From: Sinomonas cellulolyticus
Lineage (GTDB): Bacteria; Actinomycetota; Actinomycetes; Actinomycetales; Micrococcaceae
Assembly: GCF_014656475.1 (NCBI RefSeq)
Contig: NZ_BNCM01000002.1
Coordinates: 248,001-312,000, forward strand
Length of the DNA stretch: 64,000 bases
Reading direction: 5' to 3'
Shown: positions 60,319 through 64,000 of the stretch, in pieces
Layout of the letters: each line of letters begins with the position of its first letter
How positions within the stretch are numbered: the first letter of the stretch is position 1
Notes under the pieces: model-generated
Told to the model about the DNA's origin: nothing
The model's input: only the letters and a program-made list of their open reading frames with translations
Database searches by the model: none
Translations under genes and position numbers: made by a program

Positions 60319-60972
60319 TCACCCGACCCGCTGCCCGAACTCCCACCTGCGCACCCACGCGTGCATCGCAATGGCCGCAGCGGATGCGGCGTTGATGGAC
60401 CGCGTGGACCCGAACTGCTCGATCGAGAGCGTCGCCTCCGCGGCGGTATGCACCTCGGGGGTCAGGCCCGGCCCCTCCTGCCCGAACACGAGCACGCACC
60501 GCCGCGGCAGCTCATAGGTCTCGAGCGGGACCGAGTCGGGGAAGATGTCGACGCCGAGGATCGGCAGATCCTCGCTACGCGCCCACTCGACGAACTCCTC
60601 GACGCTCGCGTGGTGCCTGACGTGCTGGTAGCGGTCGGTGACCATCGCCCCGCGACGGTTCCAGCGCCGTCGTCCGATGATGTGCACCTCCCGGGCCAGG
60701 AAGGCGTTCGCGGTGCGCACCACCGTGCCGATGTTGAGGTCGTGCTGCCAGTTCTCGATCGCCACGTGGAAGTCGTGGCGCCGGGTGTCCAGCTCCGCGA
60801 CGATCGCCTCGTGCGTCCAGTACCGGTACTTGTCCAGCACGTTGCGCCGGTCCCCGTGCGCGAGCAGCTCGGGGTCCCAGTGGTCTCCCTCGGGCCACAT
60901 GCCCTTCCAGGGGCCCACGCCCACGGTGTGCTCGCGCTCTTCACTCACCGCACCAGCGTAGTCGCCAGCCAT
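60319..60972 (-). CDS. SPOUT (TrmH-like) RNA 2'-O-methyltransferase
   Basis: A 217-residue SpoU-family enzyme. Segments FHVAIENWQHDLNIGTVVRTANAF (motif 1), CVLVFGQEGPGLTPEV (motif 2) and IEQFGSTRSINAASAAAIAMHAW (motif 3) form the trefoil knot that binds SAM. It methylates a ribose of tRNA or rRNA; the target is unknown. ATG at 60972 or GTG at 60948 may start it; neither has a strong ribosome site. Converges on DUF3052. Confidence 0.9.
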   Translation of the reverse strand: MAGDYAGAVSEEREHTVGVGPWKGMWPEGDHWDPELLAHGDRRNVLDKYRYWTHEAIVAELDTRRHDFHVAIENWQHDLNIGTVVRTANAFLAREVHIIGRRRWNRRGAMVTDRYQHVRHHASVEEFVEWARSEDLPILGVDIFPDSVPLETYELPRRCVLVFGQEGPGLTPEVHTAAEATLSIEQFGSTRSINAASAAAIAMHAWVRRWEFGQRVG

Positions 60973-60993
60973 CGGCGGGCGGCCGGGCGCGGC

Positions 60994-62202
60994 TCAGGAG
61001 CACTTGCCCGGGTTGGCGCTGCACCACTGCTCGTACTGGGCCACATTGGCCTGGTGCTCGGCGTAGGTCTTCGCGAACTTCGTCTCGCCGGTGTCGAGGT
61101 TGACGGTGACCCAGTACAGGTAGTCGTTGGCCGTGGGGTGCGCGGCCGCGGCGACCGCCTGCGGGCCGGGCGAGCCGATGGGGCCGGGCGGGAGGCCGGG
61201 GTGCACGTAGGTGTTGTACGGGTTGTTCGCGTCCTGCTTCTGGGAGTCAGTCAGCTGGACCGTCCTGGTGCCGAGGCCGTAGGTGACGGTGGCGTCCGAC
61301 TGGAGCAGGCCGCCGGTCTGGTCGTTCGGCTTGAGCCGGTTCTCGATGGCCCCCGCGACGTTCCCGTAGTCGGCGCGGCCGCCTTCCGCCTGGACGATGC
61401 TCGCCACGGTGAGCACGCGGTACTGCTGGGCCGGGTCGGTGATGCCGTCCTGCTTGAGCTGGTCCACGGTGGTTGCCACGAGCTTGGCCAGGATGTCCTT
61501 GGCCGGCGTTCCCAGAGGGAACTTGTGCTCGCCGGGGGCGAGATAGCCCTCGAGCGTCTTGGCCTGGGCGGGAAGCCCGAAGTCGCCCGGCTTGCTGTTG
61601 AGGGCGTCGAGGTCACGGCGGTCCGTGGACGACGCCTTCGCGATGGCGTCCAGCGATTCACTGACCCGCATGCCGGCGCTGAGCGCGAAGTAGATGACCT
61701 TGTCGTTGGAAGCGCTCACGAGGACCTGCGCTGCGTCGGACGCCTTCATCTCCTTCTTGAAGGTGAAGTCGCCGGGCGTGACTGTTCCGCCCGCTTGGGC
61801 GAGGGCGCGGATGAAGGTATCGGCATCGGCAACGACGCCGTCCTTCTGGAGTTCCTGGGCCAGCGATACGGCCGCAGTCCCCTTCTGCACGCTGACGTGC
61901 ACCTCCCCCGTGCCCGGGCCCGGGTAGTCGGTGACGCGGTCCATCTTCAGCGCGGACCGCAGCACGAGCGCGACCAGCACCGATGCGGCCACCGCGAGGA
62001 CGACGACGACGCCGAGGGCGACTCCCGCTGTGCGCAGCGGGCGATGGCGCCCGAGGAGGCGGCGTCGGGCGGAGGCGGGAGGCTTCTGCACAGTGCTCGC
62101 GCCGGACAGGATGCCGTCGAGGCCCTCCTCCACGGGAGTCCCAGCGGCAGCTGGCCTGTCATGCGGCCCGACGATCACCCTGTCAACGCTCCTGTGGTTC
62201 AT
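60994..62202 (-). CDS. mltG: endolytic murein transglycosylase MltG
   Basis: A ~402-residue membrane-bound YceG-like protein. One hydrophobic helix near residue 65-85 (GVALGVVVVLAVAASVLVALVL) anchors it; the extracytoplasmic part has a LysM-like subdomain and the catalytic Glu in ASIVQAEGGRADYGNVAGAIENRL, and YNTYVHPGLPPGPIGSPG follows. It cuts nascent peptidoglycan glycans. The standard mltG gene usually lies beside the ruvX or aroE genes; here it is alone, so it may be a paralogue. Start ATG is not well supported by a ribosome site. Confidence 0.85.
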   Translation of the reverse strand: MNHRSVDRVIVGPHDRPAAAGTPVEEGLDGILSGASTVQKPPASARRRLLGRHRPLRTAGVALGVVVVLAVAASVLVALVLRSALKMDRVTDYPGPGTGEVHVSVQKGTAAVSLAQELQKDGVVADADTFIRALAQAGGTVTPGDFTFKKEMKASDAAQVLVSASNDKVIYFALSAGMRVSESLDAIAKASSTDRRDLDALNSKPGDFGLPAQAKTLEGYLAPGEHKFPLGTPAKDILAKLVATTVDQLKQDGITDPAQQYRVLTVASIVQAEGGRADYGNVAGAIENRLKPNDQTGGLLQSDATVTYGLGTRTVQLTDSQKQDANNPYNTYVHPGLPPGPIGSPGPQAVAAAAHPTANDYLYWVTVNLDTGETKFAKTYAEHQANVAQYEQWCSANPGKCS

Positions 62203-62290
62203 GTACCGCGGCACACATGACCGCGGTCCGGCCACACGTAACGAGAGCACTACCCCGATTCTGCCCGCGTGAAACCGGACGTGGCTGGCG

Positions 62291-63427
62291 TCACGCCGTG
62301 TAGACGCTTACCGCGGCGGCCTTGGCCACGAGCACGACGGCGCGCCCGGGCACGAGATCGAGCTCGGCGGCGGCCGCCGGGGTGAGGTCCGCGACGAGGA
62401 GGTGGCCGCTGGCGTCGCAGTGGAGGCGCACTTGGGCGCCCCTCGGCTCGAGCTCGCGCACGACGGCGCGCCACGCGTTCCGCGGGGAGCCGTGCGGGAC
62501 GTCGGCGGCGGGGAACACGGACAGGTCGGCGGGCCGGAACACGGCGATGCCGTCCTCCCCAGCAGCCGGGACCGCGACAGGGGGAACCCGGTCCGCTCGG
62601 ACCTCGTCCACGGGAACCGCACCGGCCTCGGGAAGTGTCCCCGAGACCTCGCCGAGGCCGTCGACGGCGAGGCGCCCCGGCGCCGTCGTGCGTCCGCGCA
62701 GGAAGTTGAGCCCGGCCAACCCGGCTGCGAAGCGGCTGCGCGGCCGCTCGAGCAGCTGCACCGTGGGGCCAGCCTCGGCGACCCGGCCGCCCTCGAGGAC
62801 CACGACGCGGTCGGCGAGCAGGTGCGCATCGAGGGGCTCGTGCGTGACGACCATGGCCGTCCGGCCTTCGAGGACGCGCCGCAGCAGGCGGCGGAGTGCC
62901 GGGGCCGCGGCGACGTCGAGCGCGGCGAACGGCTCGTCCAGCAGCAGAACCTGCGGCTCGGCCGCGAGCGCCCGGGCGATCGCCACACGCTGCGCCTGGC
63001 CGCCCGAGAGCTGGGCGGGGCGGCGTCCGGCGAGCTCGTCGGCGCCGACCTCGGCCAGCCACCGCTCCGCCGCGGTTCGCGCTGCCGCCCGGGAGGCACC
63101 CGCCGCTCGGGGCGCGAAGGCCACATTCTCGAGGACGGACAGGTGCGGGAACAGGAGCGGCTCCTGCGCGAGCAGCGCGACGCCTCGCCGGTGGGGCGGG
63201 ACCCATGTGCCACGCGAGTCCGCGAGGACGCGCGCCCCGAGCGTGACCCTTCCGGAGTCTGGCCGCAGGAGGCCGGCGCACAGCCCGAACAGCGTGGACT
63301 TGCCAGCGCCGTTGGGTCCCATGACGGCGACCGTCTCGCCCTCCGCAACCTCGAGGGCGAGGCGGACGCGGCGGGCGGCCACGCCGGCGTCCAGCGCCAG
63401 GGCCGCCCCGCGGGTTCCGTCAGGCAC
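62291..63427 (-). CDS. modC: molybdate ABC transporter ATPase ModC
   Basis: A 378-residue ATPase. Walker [11 protein letters not shown], signature LSGGQAQR, Walker [12 protein letters not shown], then a ~150-residue C-terminal region with TOBE/mop-like pattern ([34 protein letters not shown]), which binds molybdate and is characteristic of ModC. Translation begins at a GTG that overlaps the modB stop (GTGCCTGA). The transporter imports molybdate or tungstate. An RTTAPGR segment here is encoded by the CGCACGACGGCG 12-mer. Confidence 0.9.
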   Translation of the reverse strand: MPDGTRGAALALDAGVAARRVRLALEVAEGETVAVMGPNGAGKSTLFGLCAGLLRPDSGRVTLGARVLADSRGTWVPPHRRGVALLAQEPLLFPHLSVLENVAFAPRAAGASRAAARTAAERWLAEVGADELAGRRPAQLSGGQAQRVAIARALAAEPQVLLLDEPFAALDVAAAPALRRLLRRVLEGRTAMVVTHEPLDAHLLADRVVVLEGGRVAEAGPTVQLLERPRSRFAAGLAGLNFLRGRTTAPGRLAVDGLGEVSGTLPEAGAVPVDEVRADRVPPVAVPAAGEDGIAVFRPADLSVFPAADVPHGSPRNAWRAVVRELEPRGAQVRLHCDASGHLLVADLTPAAAAELDLVPGRAVVLVAKAAAVSVYTA

Positions 63428-64000
63428 CGGACCCACCGATGACGCGCCGCCCGTAGGCGAGCCCGACGACGGCCGCCGCGACAGCGACGAGGACCAGCGC
63501 CAGGGCCACGGCGGCGTCGGGGTCGGTCTCCCGCTGGAGGTACACCTCGAGGGGAAGGGTGCGCGTGACGCCCTGGAGGCTGCCGGCAAAGGTAAGCGTC
63601 GCGCCGAACTCGCCGAGCGAGCGGGCGAACGAGAGCACGAGGCCCGACGCGAGGCCGGGCAGCACGAGTGGAAGGGTCACCCGGCGGAACGCGTGGCTCG
63701 GGGACGCCCCCAGAGTCGCGGCGACGGCTTCGTAGCGTCCGCCTCCCGTGCGCAGCGCTCCCTCGAGCGAGACCACGAGGAACGGCAGTGACACGAAGGC
63801 CTGCGCCAGGACCACGGCGGTGGTGGTGAACGCGATCTGGATCCCGGCGAGGTCCAGCCAGCGCCCCACAAGCCCGAGCCGTCCGAACGTGTACAGCAGC
63901 GCGAGGCCGCCCACCACCGGCGGCAGTACGAGCGGCAGCAGCACGAGCGCGCGCAGCCAGCGGAGGCCGGGGACGTTCCCGCGGGCGAGGGCCATTGCCA
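63420..64000 (-). CDS. modB: molybdate ABC transporter permease ModB, N-terminus outside window
   Basis: The open frame runs off the right edge, showing the last ~193 residues. It has [31 protein letters not shown], then the EAA-like loop [49 protein letters not shown], which is typical of ModB permeases. The first part of the protein, about a third, and probably modA lie beyond the window. Coupled to modC by overlap. Confidence 0.9.
   Translation of the reverse strand, partial: AMALARGNVPGLRWLRALVLLPLVLPPVVGGLALLYTFGRLGLVGRWLDLAGIQIAFTTTAVVLAQAFVSLPFLVVSLEGALRTGGGRYEAVAATLGASPSHAFRRVTLPLVLPGLASGLVLSFARSLGEFGATLTFAGSLQGVTRTLPLEVYLQRETDPDAAVALALVLVAVAAAVVGLAYGRRVIGGSGA

Overview
The window is a contiguous piece of a GC-rich (about 70%) actinobacterial chromosome. 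Gene content (purS-purQ-purL, fba next to a DUF3151 gene, DUF1206, DUF3052 and DUF503 proteins) and style (GTG starts, ATGA/GTGA overlaps, palindromic terminators without T-runs) suggest Micrococcaceae, near Arthrobacter or Sinomonas. This is inference; there is no rRNA or tRNA in the window. No CRISPR array, phage, plasmid gene or complete insertion sequence was seen.

Layout. 1-9.1 kb: partial YchJ gene, secreted sialidase, purSQL, P-type ATPase, zinc alcohol dehydrogenase. 9.2-17.3 kb: secreted GH13 amylase with three X25-like modules, AraC/VOC pair, PAP2-LssY phosphatase, small and domain-of-unknown-function proteins. 17.3-30.7 kb: a sulfur island with flavin reductase, sulfonate-type ABC transporter, acetyl-CoA synthetase, FMN reductase, SfnB-like and SfnG-like flavin monooxygenases, MetY and a CoA-binding protein. 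Three riboswitches of the SAM-I (S-box) type stand before the transporter, acetyl-CoA synthetase and sfnG-metY operons. 30.9-37.8 kb: semialdehyde dehydrogenase, small proteins, ECF sigma with a membrane partner, purA, DUF1206. 37.8-44.9 kb: a seven-gene catabolic cluster (CoA ligase, MFS, MaoC, glutaryl-CoA-dehydrogenase-like ACAD, amidohydrolase, SDR) divergent from its probable MarR regulator. 44.9-54.9 kb: Lrp regulator, GH13 trehalose-synthase-like enzyme, Rieske/ferredoxin reductase pair, fba-DUF3151, ribokinase remnant, S53 protease, TerC with a probable manganese riboswitch. 54.9-64 kb: GntR-MFS-lactate oxidoreductase cluster, small proteins, SPOUT methyltransferase, MltG, modC and partial modB.

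How parts connect. The S-box genes form a plausible circuit. Organosulfur compounds are imported and oxidised with reduced flavin; MetY makes homocysteine from O-acetylhomoserine and releases acetate; the S-box-controlled acetyl-CoA synthetase could return that acetate to acetyl-CoA. In two of the three riboswitches the 3' strand of the closing stem runs into the Shine-Dalgarno sequence, suggesting translational control.

Two DNA-level patterns cut across genes. Intergenic palindromes at five places are built from variants of one 12-mer, TTGMGGGGTCMC, and seem to act as terminators. A second 12-mer, CGCACGACGGCG, occurs ten times exactly, in several reading frames.
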